A stretch of DNA of 64,000 bases from Echinometra lucunter (Eukaryota; Echinodermata; Echinoidea; Camarodonta; Echinometridae), in NCBI GenBank assembly GCA_029962745.1, contig CM057156.1, forward strand, positions 30,615,920 to 30,679,919. The letters are read 5' to 3'. Position 1 is the first letter of the stretch, and each line of letters begins with the position of its first letter. The notes under the pieces were generated by a model. That model was not told the DNA's origin, ran no database searches, and worked only from the letters and a program-made list of their open reading frames with translations. The translations under genes were made by a program, and so were the position numbers. Below, one piece after another: positions 10,516 to 25,108 of this stretch.

Positions 10516-13500
10516 ACCACAGTCTGTTTTTTTTTAAAGAAATCACAAAATATAATGAAAATTGTATAAACAAACATGACCTTGTTATTGAGGCTCTGAA
10601 TAATGATATGAATACTAATGATTGGAATTTAAGTGTATTGCTTGAAAGACTTCTTCTTAGGTAAAGGCACAATCTAATGTCACTCTGATTGTGAGAAATT
10701 TGACTTTCCTCCCCCAAATAATTTGCAATCTCCAAATTTAGATTTTCAAATTCATATGACTACGAACCATGATCAGCAATCATTATTGTTCATCACTTAT
10801 TGCATATTCAGACGAAAATTGCATCACAGTTGGATCATATATGTGTGATGGTCTTTTGATATACACATATGCATATGTATGTTAAGAAAATCCATTAACC
10901 CCTAAAGAGTTTGTATTTATTATGTACACTATTGTGTTGTCTCTAGGGATTCTCTACCAGTAAAGCTTACAATCTCTCTTGGGGTTTTTTTTTTTTTCAT
11001 GAACAGAATAAAATTCTACTGACTTGTTTGAAGTACACTAAAGGCAGATGACAGCCAGTTGGTTTTTCCCATAATCACAGTGGATTTGAGAGTAGAATTG
11101 CTGTTAATAATGCACAGAGACCGAACTTGCCAGATTATTTTTTGTACATCTATATTAATAATTTTATTTGAAGTTCGGAATAATGATAGGGATACTAAAA
11201 TCGAAATTTTGGTTAACTGCAAGCCTTGTGGTCGGAGTAAAGGTGAAATTGGCTTCAAATCTTAGCCGATCGCAAGATTGCTGTGACGTCACTACGATTT
11301 GGAAGTGATTTGCTTTTATTCCTACAGGGAGGTTCACAATAACCCAAAATTTCGATTTTGGTGTTCATACAACTATTCGGAACTTTGATCCTGAAGATTT
11401 TACATGTTTGAATGTTCATCTCAAATGTTTAAAACAATATTTTTCCAAAATCGGATCACAGTCAGATCGTGCAGTGTGCGCCGGGCTTTAGACTCAAATA
11501 TGCATGGTCTTTCAAAGATTAACTGAATTATGGTCATGCAGGTCTCTCTATTGCATATAAAGCAGTAGTGGCACTCTGTATAATTTCCCTCTTTTTGTTA
11601 CTTTTGTTGGGTAACCCACTTCCTAGATCCTGGTCTGGAACTTGTGCATGCCTTCTAGCTTTAGCTTTAAATACCCTGTAGTGTAGACCAACCCTTCTCA
11701 ATATATTTTTGATTTTATTATATTCTTTTGTTTTTAATAATATTTTTGAATGTCCGAATTTGTACAATGCAACGCACTTTCATTTTTTGAGTACTCAAAA
11801 ATAATGATAACACATGACTCTAAAGACGGACGTGATCAGTGAAACACAAAAGCACTATCCGTGGTCAGTGCAACAAACTTTTCTTATTGGGTGATTGATG
11901 GGGAAAAATTTTAATCACGTGATTAACTTTTGACCAATTCTACAGCAAGATTATTATGTGGCATATAATCTTGACTAACCCTTAGAAATATTAGGCACTG
12001 CATTATAGGATGTTGTAATGTTATGAATTTTATCATTATACTCATTTTCTGGTTGAGCATGATTAGAATTATGATAATGGAGTTTGGTGCAATGGTGTTT
12101 TCTTTGATGAGGATCTACTGTAGTGAGAAAATTTCTGACCCATCTTGTTCGCATTTCATTTTTAGATTAAAAAAAAAACCAGTTTATAGGATTTGTAATT
12201 TTTATTTCTCTTTTTAAATTTTTTTAAAAACTTACTATTTTTAATTTTTGAGATTTTTGTCTTTCATTCTCTTTGGGTATCTCTATTTTATGTGCAGAGT
12301 TCAGACTCTGTTTTTATGAGAATGAAGGAAATCCTTCAGTGCTAAAACATCTCTGCAAACTTGAATATTGACAGCATCTTCAGTTGAATTATGTATGATC
12401 ACATGTACATGTACATGTACAGGTATGATCTAATTTAGAGTTGGATTGATGTTTATTCCCTTTGAATGTTTTGAAGAAATAATGTTTCTTGGACTTTGCT
12501 TCCAACTAAAAGTAGTTTCAGAGGCACTATGTGATGGAATTGTCTGCCTGTCCATCTACATCTGTCCATTTATAGGATTTGAACTCCAAGCTTGGAGGTA
12601 GTACTAGTATGTATGTATACTGTATGAAGACAATATTAATAGATTTTGAGGTAGGTCATACATGAAGTTGTTACAAATCAAAGGCATAGAGAAGTGATCA
12701 TCTTTGATTTTCTCACTATTAGCTGAAACATTCGAGCTAGATATTGAAATTAGCCTCGATTGCTTTCTGGTAATTGAACTCTTTGGTCAAAATAAACTAA
12801 CAACATAATTTCAGAATTATTCAGCATGCATTAACTTGAAACATACAGAAAGTTATGCAGTGAAAACAGCACCAAGATTCTAATACATAAATGCCTGCTA
12901 ATGGGACTACATGTACTGTATTGGTCAATACTATCAGCTTGAATTCCTTATCTTGTCATTACTATAACTACAAAGCTCTGTCAGGAATACTGTAAGGTTT
13001 CAAGAATTTGATTTATAGTATACTCTCATTGATTTCTTTGAGTGGCATGATTAAAACTATAGCCCAAGTGGATCTTCAAACTCTACTGTACCCCTGGACG
13101 AAAATTTCCCCTAATTAAGAGTGTCTTACTACATGTATCCACTTCTTTTGTGTCATTGCATTGGAGGTGCAAGTAGAACTACATGTATATGTACTGTATT
13201 CCCAGTTGATTCGTTTAGTCACATGCTGCCTGGCAGCCTGTCATGAATTTCATGCCTGAAGATTGGACCAATCGGAAGCCTAGAATCTTTTATTACATGG
13301 GGGGGGGGGGGGGTATATAATGAAAGATAATGATGAGGGATTATTTCCAATCAGGCATGTCTTTTACACATATAATATGAAATAATATTGTTTGTGAATT
13401 TTAATTTCAGCTACAATTTCCGATCTACTAACACTAATTTTGATATACATGTATTTTTGTACTGTTTTTTTCTTTTAGTGTACAGTGTATATCACTAATC

Positions 13501-15363
13501 ATTCATATACATGTACATGTAGTTATTATCTTTTGTACAGGGAATGCATATGGAAGCTGTGAATAAATTTGCCAAACTTAAATGATTTGTTCTTGAAAGC
13601 GTTATACATGTACATGTATTTATGTTGGGTCAGCATCATGTAGGATAAAGTTCCCAGTTCTCCATTTTCTAAACTGCAAATGCTGTGTTCTTCGGTGTTC
13701 TGAACTTCAATTTTTCGTGTTCTTTGGAGACATGTACAAAACATATGACAAAGCAATTGTAAATAGTAAAAAAGAATTTGAAAAATCACATTAAGTTAGG
13801 CTACCCCAATATAACATGCACTGCAGTATACATGCAGACACAACTGAAGCTTGCGAACACTCGCTAAACACTGCGAACAAGTTTCATTCAAATTTTCTGC
13901 TGATGCATGGTTTTGTTTTAGCTTATTTTTCATAATTCAAATTTTCTAACATAAAAAAAAATCGTGTTTTCTGTGAAATTACATGTTCTTTCCAAATTCT
14001 GTGAAATTTTTTCGGTTTTCTGTATCACGAAAAAACTGGGGACTTTCATGTAGGAGAGTGAGGTTGTGATGTCAGTCCAATTAAACACTTTCTTTCTTAA
14101 GACCCCCCCTCCCCCCCCCCCCAAAAAACCAAAAAAACAAAAACAACTGCCCAGATATCTATTGATATCAAGAAATCTCCCCAAATAATTTTATTTTCTA
14201 AAAAAAAAAACACAGCAGAATGTACTAGATGAGTTTTTTGTTGTTGTTGTTGCATTCTACCCTCATACATGTACATACATGTACTGCATTAAGGAAACAA
14301 AATATTTTCACTCTACATTTTTCATCTTAACTGAGCACTGGAGTTACATGTATCCTACAAAATACACATGACATGAAACGACACAGAAACGTGTCACTCT
14401 CAAGTAGAAGTTTCCACAATTTTATTGCAAACATGTAAGAAAAGTCAAAATTACCAGTCATTTTCCTAATACATTTTTACATCTTTTTTTTCTAACAATC
14501 AGAAATTTTCAATGAAAATGGCTTACAAGTAACAAATGCTTTAATTTGTTGGAGGCGGAAGAAACAAGCACATGGTTAGTTTTGTCATGCAAACCTTGCG
14601 TTTCAAAGAGATTAAGGCAGTTCATTTTAACGCTTCTGGCTATTACAGTTCATGATTCGAGAATAAAAATATCAAGAGTTACAGCATACAGGCAAGATCA
14701 CTTTTATTTTTGAAAAGCCATGCACAATCCTTTAATTTGACTTCATTCATATGAATTATTTATCATATTGCACACTAGTACTACAAGTTCTAAAACTTAC
14801 AGATATAAAATGGCAGTACAATCTAGAACTGGTTACATGCATTCAATCCCCCCCCCCTCATTTTATGATCAATAACTACTTTTATTAGAATATCTGACGT
14901 TTCAACTTTCATATAACATAAACCAAGAAACATCAAACATGGTTCTGAAATAGAAGACTTCATGAAATGTCATAATTACATCATAATTACATCATAATCT
15001 CATCTACTCATTTGCAAGAGGATTTGATATTCTAATACTGCTATCTGACAGGAAATAATTTGTTAACAGATATGTCTGAGTTATCGTAAATGAGTTCATT
15101 TATTGTGCTACCGTCTGGGTCACTGAGTTACATGTATTCATTTTGAATTATTTCATTACAGTAAATGTAACATGGTCAATGCATTCACTCACAAACACTG
15201 TTACACTCTAAACCACTTTTGTATTGCTTATGCTGCCAATGAAATCTTATAAATTTTGGCCTTAATTCTTTCTGTGGCATACACTGTTGCACAAGTAGAA
15301 AATATTGTTAAATATCATTCAAGAATTGAATCAAATCAAACTTTAAAAAAAAGAAACTTATTG

Positions 15364-15595
15364 TCGGTGGGCTGTTAAAACCTTGTATCTCAAAATTAAA
15401 ACAATTTTGAGGAAAGCTCAGAAAAAGCTGTATTTTCGAATTATGGCAATGGTGGCAACCTCATATTGTCTGAAAACAGTCTTGTAATTCCTGTAGAGAA
15501 CTCTTTCCAGAGTTGCCACTTTCATAACTCTAAAATAGAGCTTTTTCTGAGCTGTCCTCAAAATTTATTTTTTTTAGGTTTTAACAGCCCACCGA
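15364..15595. repeat. 230-bp hairpin element, copy in block B
   Basis: The ends TCGGTGGGCTGTTAAAACC and GGTTTTAACAGCCCACCGA are inverted complements, and inner arms around AGCTCAGAAAAAGCT and AGCTTTTTCTGAGCT also pair. It is a MITE-like fold-back without coding sequence. Copy A of the block ends at the gap about 20 bp before this element, and copy C has it at 24879-25108. Confidence 0.8.
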
Positions 15596-16296
15596 CGTTA
15601 TATGAGATTGTCATTTCTCTGGTGACATTACAATTATCCACAGGAGAAAAACTTGAAGCAACTTGCAGCAACTTGGTTAAATTGGCATCATCGGGTGAAG
15701 CAAAAATATATAGTGTCAGGGCAAACCTGAAAGAAGAGCATCTTGTGAGGTGATCAACTCATACATTACTACTGTGTGAAAATGCTTCTGATAACCTCAA
15801 TATTCTTAAATGACTTGATTCCTGTGGTGTTTACAGTCCTTTCCTACATTTTCTACAAACCTTAGAAAATCTTCACTGCATCTTTTAATTCTATAAAAGT
15901 AATTGCACATCACTTCATGCAAATATGACTATTTCATTTCTGCTGCCTTTTTGAACATTAACAATGTCTCAAGCATAGTACAAATCTCTAAATGTCTACA
16001 CTGAATGCATATTATACAAAAATTGACATGCATGTTATAAGTACTACTTCTATATAAGTTACAAAAGATCAAATAATAATTGATTTAAAGAAAATATCAG
16101 ATTACCAGCCAATATATACATACATATTACCTGGATTCATACAAAATATCATATCAATAACTGTAACATCTAAAACATCAGCCTAAAATTTTTGTCCAAC
16201 CGGTTTCTTCCGGAGTATTCTTGGACTTTAAGCAATCACCTCCAAACACACAGCTACAGCTGAGAAGACTACAAGACCAATGGCCCACAGTACTAG

Positions 16297-16557
16297 GTGG
16301 TTTGGTGGTTCTCTGGAGAGTTGTCAGAAGGCCTAACAGACCAGGATATATTTTTGTTTTTGAGAGGCAATGTTGGTCTCCGGTCCAGGGTTGTCCATCT
16401 ACTGAGGTGTCCATACATGTGCAAGAGGATATTTTCAATGAAATATTTCGATCAACTAATAGATATGATCGAGGTATTTGTTCCAGCTGTGAGGCCAAGG
16501 TTGGAAGACATTCAGCTATACAGAGAGACTATATGCATGTATGATCCTGCCAAATAA
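16297..16557 (+). CDS. Possible terminal exon of an unrecognised plus-strand gene
   Basis: After a plausible acceptor (CCCACAGTACTAG) an 86-codon frame runs open to a TAA whose bases also form AATAAA. The predicted chain looks protein-like (for example GLRSRVVHLLRCPY, YFDQLIDMIEVFVPAVRP) but I recognise no family. In copy C (about 25800-26076) three indels break this frame, and there the minus strand instead opens a short frame with a hydrophobic tail (LVLWAIGLVVFSAVAVCLEV). At most one of these is real. Because the copies disagree by indels, the base sequence itself is uncertain here. Confidence 0.25.
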   Translation: MVWWFSGELSEGLTDQDIFLFLRGNVGLRSRVVHLLRCPYMCKRIFSMKYFDQLIDMIEVFVPAVRPRLEDIQLYRETICMYDPAK

Positions 16558-17187
16558 ATCTGAATGTTTATCAAGTGAATAGAAATATCCTTCATTCTAT
16601 TCTGATTTATGACATTTCATAGGGTGGAAGATTTGGCCACAAGGAGGCTGTACAAATACATGTACTAAGGTTTAAAACAGGGATCATCCAAATCTTGTTT
16701 AAAAAAAAAAAAACAGGAAAAGTTTTGTTAAAAACATGAACTACATTGTATGGCAAATCTGCAGCTGATTCCATAATTTTCAAACTTTCATTGTAATATA
16801 ATGGCAAGAAATATTAATGTTACATGCAGGTGTTTAACAATTGCACACAGGTTTACGTGCATGGGTAAATATTATGTTGAATACATGTAATACAACTCCA
16901 CTGATATGAAGGAATTACTGTACAAACACAACTCTGCCCTAATTTGGCAAAAGGAAGCAAGTAACATACCAACCAAATCTGAGTTATTAATGTTTATTTG
17001 TTTTATATAATGTGCTCTTCTTCCACACCAAATTTTATGCTTAAACACTCATCCTGCTGAGAGATATGTTAAGAGTAAGACATGACGATATTCCACTGAT
17101 GTCTGTACAAGTGACAGACACATGTGGCTCTTTTACAGATAATGTCACTTTTTTTACTTGCTTCCTTTTTGCCAAAGTAGGCTAGAA

Positions 17188-18492
17188 CTATAATTCTAGG
17201 TATGTGCCTGATTTGCTTGTTCTCTTTCTACACTGTGTGTTGATAGTTTGGAACTGCTCCTCTTGAAACTGTCCCCAGTCCTCCCACACACACATGTTCT
17301 CAATCTGACTGGCGTTGCTGTCTGGTTTGTTGCTGTTGTGGCAAGCAAACTACCCTGTTAGAGCCAGCTCGATGTAGTCCTACTACCTTTCCACTGTTTC
17401 CTTTGACTACGGCATCAGCATTCAGTACAGTCACTACTTCATCTACTTGAACATCAATCTGTGAATCAGGAGACCTGATGCTGTCTCTGACATTGACAAG
17501 CACAATATCACCACTTGATCTTCCAATCCATAATACATCATCCACAACCAGGAGAGAGCTGACTTTGGTGGATGACTGACTCTGAGATGCAAGGATGCTG
17601 TGTATGTTCCATCGATTCATGCGAGTCCTACCCCGTCGACCATAAAGCTGTCGAGTGCTTGTCTGCCTATGAGGAGCTACTATGCAAGCAGCTCTGAAGT
17701 GATCATCGATCATGGGCAGCTCCTTCTGGAGCTCGGCATCCTGAGAGGATCTATGTCTACCATCTCCATTGCTATTTGTTTCACAAACAGCCGTGGCATT
17801 GATAAGTTCCTGCTCCTTCTCCTTCTCCTCCCAGCTTCTCACCAGCTCATGCCTCTCCTCTCTGACAGTGGAAGAAAGGACCCACAGATGAGGACGCTTT
17901 CCTTGCAGTCCAAGATCGCCACACACCTCCTGGTCTCAACACTGTATTGGTAAACATACAGCCCACTTGAGGTGAAACACCACACACTACCCTGACTATG
18001 TACGATATCTTCTACCATTCCTTCCATACCAGCAGCCACCTGAATTGCATCTGGTTCTAGAGAGATATCACTTAAGGAGATGATTCTCAGGTTAGTTCCA
18101 CAACTAACCCAGACTTCGGATCCATCAGCTTCATCTCCACTGCTTCCTGTCCTTTTTCTACTCTCAAGACCATTCCTTGCTTCTCTTATTCCCCTGATAT
18201 CTCCTCTTACACCTTGTTCATGTTGTGGTGATCTGTACTTTCCGCCACTGATTCCATTAGACAGTACTTCCTCATACTGTCTTCTTCGCTCTGCCACTGA
18301 GTCACCATTCTTCTTTATTGGGACAGCCACCATCTTGTTACATGGTAGGTTGTGCTTACTAAGCTGCATCCTGGCCACTAGTCTTAGATCATCTGTAGCG
18401 TGATGTCCACCATCATTTCTTCTATGGCTTAGGACGGTCACTGTTCCATCGGCTTGACCAACGAACAGCAAGGAATGCTTGTGTCCACTTGG
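17188..18492 (-). pseudogene. Frame-broken duplicate of the last LRRK1 exon (copy B)
   Basis: Matches 26704-28008 base for base except for a handful of differences, including an extra base near 17347, three missing bases (one codon) plus other changes near 17855, and a changed stretch near 18410-18420. These split the C-terminal WD40-like exon into separate frames. The breaks sit within the last 2 kb of a contig, so consensus errors are more likely than true gene decay. Copy C should be used for the gene model. Confidence 0.75.
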
Positions 18493-18747
18493 CTGCATAG
18501 TGGAAAAACAAATCAAAATTTGGATTTTCAAAGCAGGAAATATCTCTCAAACATGTAGAATAGAGCTCTAGAACATTGACATGTGGATCTAAGGATTATT
18601 CGAACAAAATCAACAGAGTTTTTCTTCCCCTACAGGGATTTCACATTAAAGGCTACTTAGTAAAAGCATAAAATGTCAATCGACAGGAATGAGGTCTATC
18701 AAAACAAATTCTTAGGTGAAGCTCAAGTTGAGCAACTGAAAACTCAC

Positions 18748-18857
18748 CTGATTGAGATAGAGCAGTGATGTAGGTTGAGCTCCCACTCTGGCTTCTACTA
18801 GAAGACTTGCATATAGAAGACTGAGATGAGGCAGATGATACACTTGCCAAAGTCACC
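18748..18857 (-). pseudogene. Frame-broken duplicate of the penultimate LRRK1 exon (copy B)
   Basis: Corresponds to 28263-28373. Relative to that copy it has an extra base near 18812 and missing bases near 18829 and 18847, so the 37-codon exon is not open. Splice acceptor and donor are kept. Confidence 0.7.
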
Positions 18858-19158
18858 CTTCAGGAGCAATAGAAAAAAAAAACAATGATGGATTATTGAC
18901 CACATAGCATAAAGTCTGGCTCCTTGATGTAATAGACTCATTACATTACCTCTCGTATAATAAAATCTTTGGCAAAATGAAAGTTTACTCCTTGTAATTA
19001 CTGGGACATACCTAGTGTGCATGAATGTTAACCAAAACAAGAGATATTAGCTGTATCAACTAAGAGAAGCATCCTATTCTAAGTGCATTTAAGTGTACTA
19101 ATCACCTGGGGGAAAAAAAAAATTATGTACAACTACATGTAGTACATGTAAAATACCC

Positions 19159-19658
19159 NNNNNNNNNNNNNNNNNNNNNNNNNNNNNNNNNNNNNNNNNN
19201 NNNNNNNNNNNNNNNNNNNNNNNNNNNNNNNNNNNNNNNNNNNNNNNNNNNNNNNNNNNNNNNNNNNNNNNNNNNNNNNNNNNNNNNNNNNNNNNNNNNN
19301 NNNNNNNNNNNNNNNNNNNNNNNNNNNNNNNNNNNNNNNNNNNNNNNNNNNNNNNNNNNNNNNNNNNNNNNNNNNNNNNNNNNNNNNNNNNNNNNNNNNN
19401 NNNNNNNNNNNNNNNNNNNNNNNNNNNNNNNNNNNNNNNNNNNNNNNNNNNNNNNNNNNNNNNNNNNNNNNNNNNNNNNNNNNNNNNNNNNNNNNNNNNN
19501 NNNNNNNNNNNNNNNNNNNNNNNNNNNNNNNNNNNNNNNNNNNNNNNNNNNNNNNNNNNNNNNNNNNNNNNNNNNNNNNNNNNNNNNNNNNNNNNNNNNN
19601 NNNNNNNNNNNNNNNNNNNNNNNNNNNNNNNNNNNNNNNNNNNNNNNNNNNNNNNNNN
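19159..19658. other. Assembly gap, 500 N
   Basis: Again exactly 500 N. The contig on its right restarts with the sequence found at 10120, so the gap separates two overlapping contig ends rather than spanning missing DNA. Confidence 0.99.
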
Positions 19659-19899
19659 TTGAAACAAATAATTTCAAGTTTTTGACTTATAAGGTAAGGA
19701 TGGTTATTCTACCATATCCTTAACCAGTGTCATTAAGATCAATACCATTGTCATGGTTGTGCGGGTACAGCATCTTTACACTTTACACTGTGGTCTAGTG
19801 CTGCTTCTGCCTTAATAATGTAGCAATATGTGTTGGGGTCCTTTTCTTGATCATATTTTCTTGATTCTAGTAAGCCTTGGCTCACTAGATGTGTGTGAT

Positions 19900-20050
19900 C
19901 AGGGACCGTTCATGAAATTGTCAGCACTGACAGTTACCATAGTAACATTCAGTGATAAGCACTTCTCAGCCAATCAAAACCAAGGATTTTGCTGAAATTG
20001 TTAGTAACTGACAACTTGTCAGTGCTGACAATTCATGAAACGGTCCCCTG
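19900..20050. repeat. Fold-back element, copy in block C
   Basis: Counterpart of 10361-10515, with the same terminal CAGGGACCGTTCATGAAA / TTCATGAAACGGTCCCCTG pairing and CAGCCAATCA in the loop. Confidence 0.8.
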
Positions 20051-23000
20051 ACCACAGTCTGTTTTTTTTAAAAAAAATCACAAAATAATGAAATTGTATA
20101 ACAACATGACCTTGTTATTGAGCTCTGAATAATGATATGAATACTAATGATTGGAATTTAAGTGTATTGCTTGAAAGACTTCTTTCTTAGGTAAGGCACT
20201 TAATCTAATGTCACTCTGATTGTGAGAAATTTGACTTTCCTCCCCCAAATATTTGCAATCTCCAAATTTAGATTTTCAAATTCATATGACTACGAACCAT
20301 GATCAGCAATCATTATTGTTCATCACTTATTGCATATTCAGACGAAAATTGCATCACAGTTGGATCATATATGTGTGATGGTCTTTATATACACATATGC
20401 ATATGTATGTTAAGAAAATCCATTAACCCCTAAAGAGTTTGTATTTATTATGTACACTATTGTGTTGTCTCTAGGGATTCTCTACCAGTAAAGCTTACAA
20501 TCTCTCTCGGGGTTTTTTTTTTTTTTCATGAACAGAATAAAATCTACTGACTTGTTTGAAGTACACTAAAGGCAGATGGCAGCCAGTTGGTTTTTCCCAT
20601 AATCACAGTGGATTTGAGAGTAGAATGCTGTTAATAATGCACGAGACCGAACTTGCCAGTATTTTTTGTACATCTATATTAATAATTTTATTTGAAGTTC
20701 GGAATAAATGATAGGGATACTAAAATCGAAATTTTTGGTTAACTGCAAGCCTTGTGGTCGGAGTAAGGTGAAATTGGCTTCAAATCTTAGCCGATCGCAA
20801 GATTGCTGTGACGTCACTACGATTTGGAAGTGATTTGCTTTATTCCTACAGGGAGGTTCACAATAACCAAAATTTCGATTTTGGTGTTCATACAACTATT
20901 CGGAACTTTGATCCTGAAGATTTTACATGTTTGAATGTTCATCTCAATGTTAAAACAATATTTTTCCAAATCGGATCACAGTCAGATCGTGCGTGTGCGC
21001 CGGGCTTTAGATCAAATATGCATGTCTTTCAAAGATTAACTGAATTATGGTCATGCAGGTCTCTCTATTGCATATAAAGCAGTAGTGGCACTCTGTATAA
21101 TTCCCTCTTTTTTTTTACTTTTGTTGGGTAACCCACTTCCTAGATCCTGGTCTGGAACTTGTGCATGCCTTCTAGCTTTAGCTTTAAATACCCTGTAGTG
21201 TAGACCAACCCTTCTCAATATTTTTGATTTTATTATATTCTTTTGTTTTTAATAATATTTTTGAATGTCCGAATTTGTACAATGCAACGCACTTTCATTT
21301 TTTGAGTACTCAAAAATAATGATAACACATGACTCTAAAGACGGACGTGATCAGTGAACACAAAAGCACTATCCGTGGTCAGTGCAACAAACTTTCTTAT
21401 TGGGGTGATTGATGGGGAAAAATTTTAATCACGTGATTAACTTTTGACCACTTCTACAGCAAGATTATTATGTGGCATATATCTTGACTAACCTTAGAAT
21501 ATTAGGCACTTGCATTATAGGATGTTGTTAATGTTATGAATTTTATCATTATACTCATTTTATGGTTGAGCATGATTAGAAATGATAAATGGAGTTTGGT
21601 GCAATGGTGTTTTCTTTGATGAGGATCTACTGTAGTGAGAAATTTCTGACCCATCTTGTTCGCATTTCATTTTTAGATTAAAAAAAAAACCAGTTTATAG
21701 GATTTGTAATTTTTATTTCTCTTTTTAAATTTTTTTAAAAACTTACTATTTTTAATTTTTGAGATTTTTGTCTTTCATTCTCTTTGGGTATCTCTATTTT
21801 ATGTGCAGAGTTCAGACTCTGTTTTTATGAGAATGAAGGAAATCCTTCAGTGCTAAAACATCTCTGCAAACTTGAATATTGACAGCATCTTCCAGTTGAA
21901 TTATGTATGATCACATGTGCATGTACATGTACAGGTATGATCTAATTTAGAGTTGGATTGATGTTTATTCCCTTTGAATGTTTTGAAGAAATAATGTTTC
22001 TTGGACTTTGCTTCCAACTAAAAGTAGTTTCAGAGGCACTATGTGATGGAATTGTCTGCCTGTCCATCTACATGTATCTGTCCATTTATAGGATTTGAAC
22101 TCCAAGCTTGGAGGTAGTACATGTATGTATTACTGTATGAAGACAATCTTAATAGATTTTGAGGTAGGTCATACATGAGTTGTGTTACAAATCAAAGGCA
22201 TAGAGAAGTGATCAGCTTGGATTTTCTCACTATTAGCGAAACATTCGAGTCTGATATTGAATTAGCCTCGATGTCTTCTGGTAATTGAACTCTTTGGTCA
22301 AAATAAACTAACAACATAATTTCAGAATTATTCAGCATGCATTAACTTGAAACATACAGAAAGTTATGCAGTGAAACAGCACCAAGATTCTAATACATAA
22401 ATGCCTGCTAATGGGACTACCTGTACTGATATTGGTCAATACTATCAGCTTGAATTCCTTATCTTGTCATTACTATAACTACAAAGCTCTGTCGGAATAC
22501 TGGTAAGGTTTCAAGAATTTGATTTATAGTATACTCTCATTGATTTCTTTGAGTGGCATGAAGTAAAACTATAGCCCAAGTGGATCTTCAAACTCTACTG
22601 TACCCCTGGACGAAAATTTCCCCTAATTAAGAGGTCTTACTACATGTATCCACTTCTTTGTGTCATTGCATTGGAGGTGCAAGTAGAACTACTGTATATG
22701 TACTGTATTCCAGTTGATTCGTTTAGTCCATGCTGCCTGGCAGCCGTGTCTGAATTTCATGCCTGAAGATTGGACCAATCGGAAGCCTAGAATCTTTTAT
22801 TACATGGGGGGGGGGGGGGGGTATATATGAAAGATAATGATGAGGATTATTTCCCAATCAGGCATGTCCTTTACACATATAATATGAAATAATATTGTTT
22901 GTGAATTTTAATTTCAGCTACACATTTCCGATCTACTAACACTAATTTTTGATATACATGTATTTTTGTACTGTTTTTTTCTTTTAGTGTACAGTGTATA

Positions 23001-24878
23001 TCACTAATCATCATATACATGTACATGTAGTTATTATCTTTTGTACAGGGAATGCATATGGAAGCTGTGAATAAAATTTGCCAAACTTAAATGATTTGTT
23101 CTTGAAAGCGTTATACATGTACATGTATTTATGTTGGGTCAGCATCATGTAGGATAAAGTTCCCAGTTCTCCATTTTCTAAACTGCAAATGCTGTGTTCT
23201 TCGGTGTTCTGAACTTCAATTTTCGTGTTCTTTGGAGACATGTACAAAACATATGACAAAGCAATTGTAAATAGTAAAAAGAATTTGAAAAATCACATTA
23301 AGTTAGGCTACCCCAATATAACATGCACTGCAGTATACATGCAGACACAACTGAAACTTGCGAACACTCGCTAAACACACTGCGAACAAGTTTCATTCAA
23401 ATTTTCTGCTGATGCATGGTTTTGTTTTAGCTTATTTTTCATAATTCAAATTTTCTAACATAAAAAAAAATCGTGTTTTCTGTGAAATTACATGTTCTTT
23501 CCAAATTCTGTGAAATTTTTTCGGTTTTCTGTATCACGAAAAAACTGGGGACTTTCATGTAGGAGAGTGAGGTTGTGATGTCAGTCCAATTAAACACTTT
23601 CTTTCTTTAAGACCCCCCTCCCCCTCCCCCCCAAAAAACCAAAAAAACCAAAACAACTGCCCAGATATCTATTGATATCAAGAAATCTCCCCAAATAATT
23701 TTATTTTCTAAAAAAAAAAACACAGCAGAATGTACTAGATGAGTTTTTTGTTGTTGTTGTTGCATTCTACCCTCATACATGTTACATACATGTACTGCAT
23801 TAAGGAAACAAAATTTTTCACTCTACATTTTTCATCTTAACTGAGCATCTGGAGTTACATGTATCCTACAAATACACATACATGAAACGACACAGAAACG
23901 TGTCACTCTCAAGTAGAAGTTTCCACAATTTATTGCAAACATGTAAGAAAAGTCAAAATTACCAGTCATTTTCCTAATACATATTTTACATCTTTTTTTT
24001 CTAACAATCAGAAATTTTCAATGAAAATGGCTTACAAGTAACAAATGCTTTAATTTGTTGGAGGCAGGAAGAAACAAGCCATGGTTTAGTTTGTCATGCA
24101 AACCTTGCGTTTCAAGAGATTAAGGCAGTTCATTTTAAAAACGCTCTGGCTATTACAGTTCATGATTCGAGATAAAAATATCAAGAGTTACAGCATACAG
24201 GGCAAGATCACTTTTATTTTTGAAAAGCCATGCACAATCCTGTAATTTGACTTATTCATATGAATTATTTATCATATTGCCACACTAGTACTACAAGTTC
24301 TAAACTTACAGATAGTAAAATGGCAGTACAATCTAGAACTGGTTACATGCATTCAATCCCCCCCCCCCTCATTTTATGATCAATAACTACTTTTATTAGA
24401 ATATCTGACGTTTCAACTTTTCATATAACATAAACCAAGAAACATCAAAACATGGTGTCTGAAATGGAAGACTTCATGAAATGTCATAATTACATCATAA
24501 TTACATCATAATCTCATCTACTCATTTGCAAGAGGATTTGATATTCTAATCTGCTATCTGAACGGAATAATTTGTTTAACAGATATGTCCTGAGTTATCG
24601 TAAATGAGTTCATTTATTGTGCTACCGTCTGGGTCACTGAGTTACATGTATTCATTTTGAATTATTTCATTACAGTAAATGGTAACATGGTCAATGCATT
24701 CACTCACAAACACTGTTACACTCTAAACACCCTTTGTATTGCTTATGCATGCCAATGAAATCTTATAAATTTGGCCTTAATTCTTTCTGTGGCATACACT
24801 GTTGCACAAGTAGAAAAATATTGTTAAATATCATTCAAGAATTGAATCAAATCAAACTTAAAAAAAAGAAACTTATTG

Positions 24879-25108
24879 TCGGTGGGCTGTTAAAAACCTT
24901 GTATCTCAAAATTAAAACAATTTTGAGGAAAGCTCAGAAAAAGCTGTATTTCGAATTATGGCAATGTGGCAACCTCATATTGTCTGAAAACAGTCTTGTA
25001 ATTCCTGTGAGAACTCTTTCCAGAGTTGCCACTTTCATAACTCTAAAATAGAGCTTTTTCTGAGCTGTCCTCAAAATTTATTTTTTTTAGGTTTTAACAG
25101 CCCACCGA
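24879..25108. repeat. 230-bp hairpin element, copy in block C
   Basis: Counterpart of 15364-15595, with ends TCGGTGGGCTGTTAAAA and its complement. Confidence 0.8.

Larger units (their letters stand above)
10120..19158. repeat. Duplicated 9-kb block, copy B
   Basis: The whole interval is repeated at 19659-28677 in the same order and orientation. It carries, in order, a fold-back element, the segment also present as copy A, a 230-bp hairpin, a possible plus-strand exon, and the two C-terminal exons of the LRRK1-type gene on the minus strand. In copy B the LRRK exons carry indels that break the frame, while copy C is intact. It ends at the second gap within a sequence that in copy C becomes a C/A-rich homopolymer run. 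This is most simply an unmerged overlap between adjacent contigs. Confidence 0.9.

Noticed and set aside
17600..18403. Plus-strand frames of 107-117 codons (and the matching ones at 27115-27919)
   Set aside because: They are antisense shadows of the LRRK1 C-terminal exon, which has clear homology on the minus strand.
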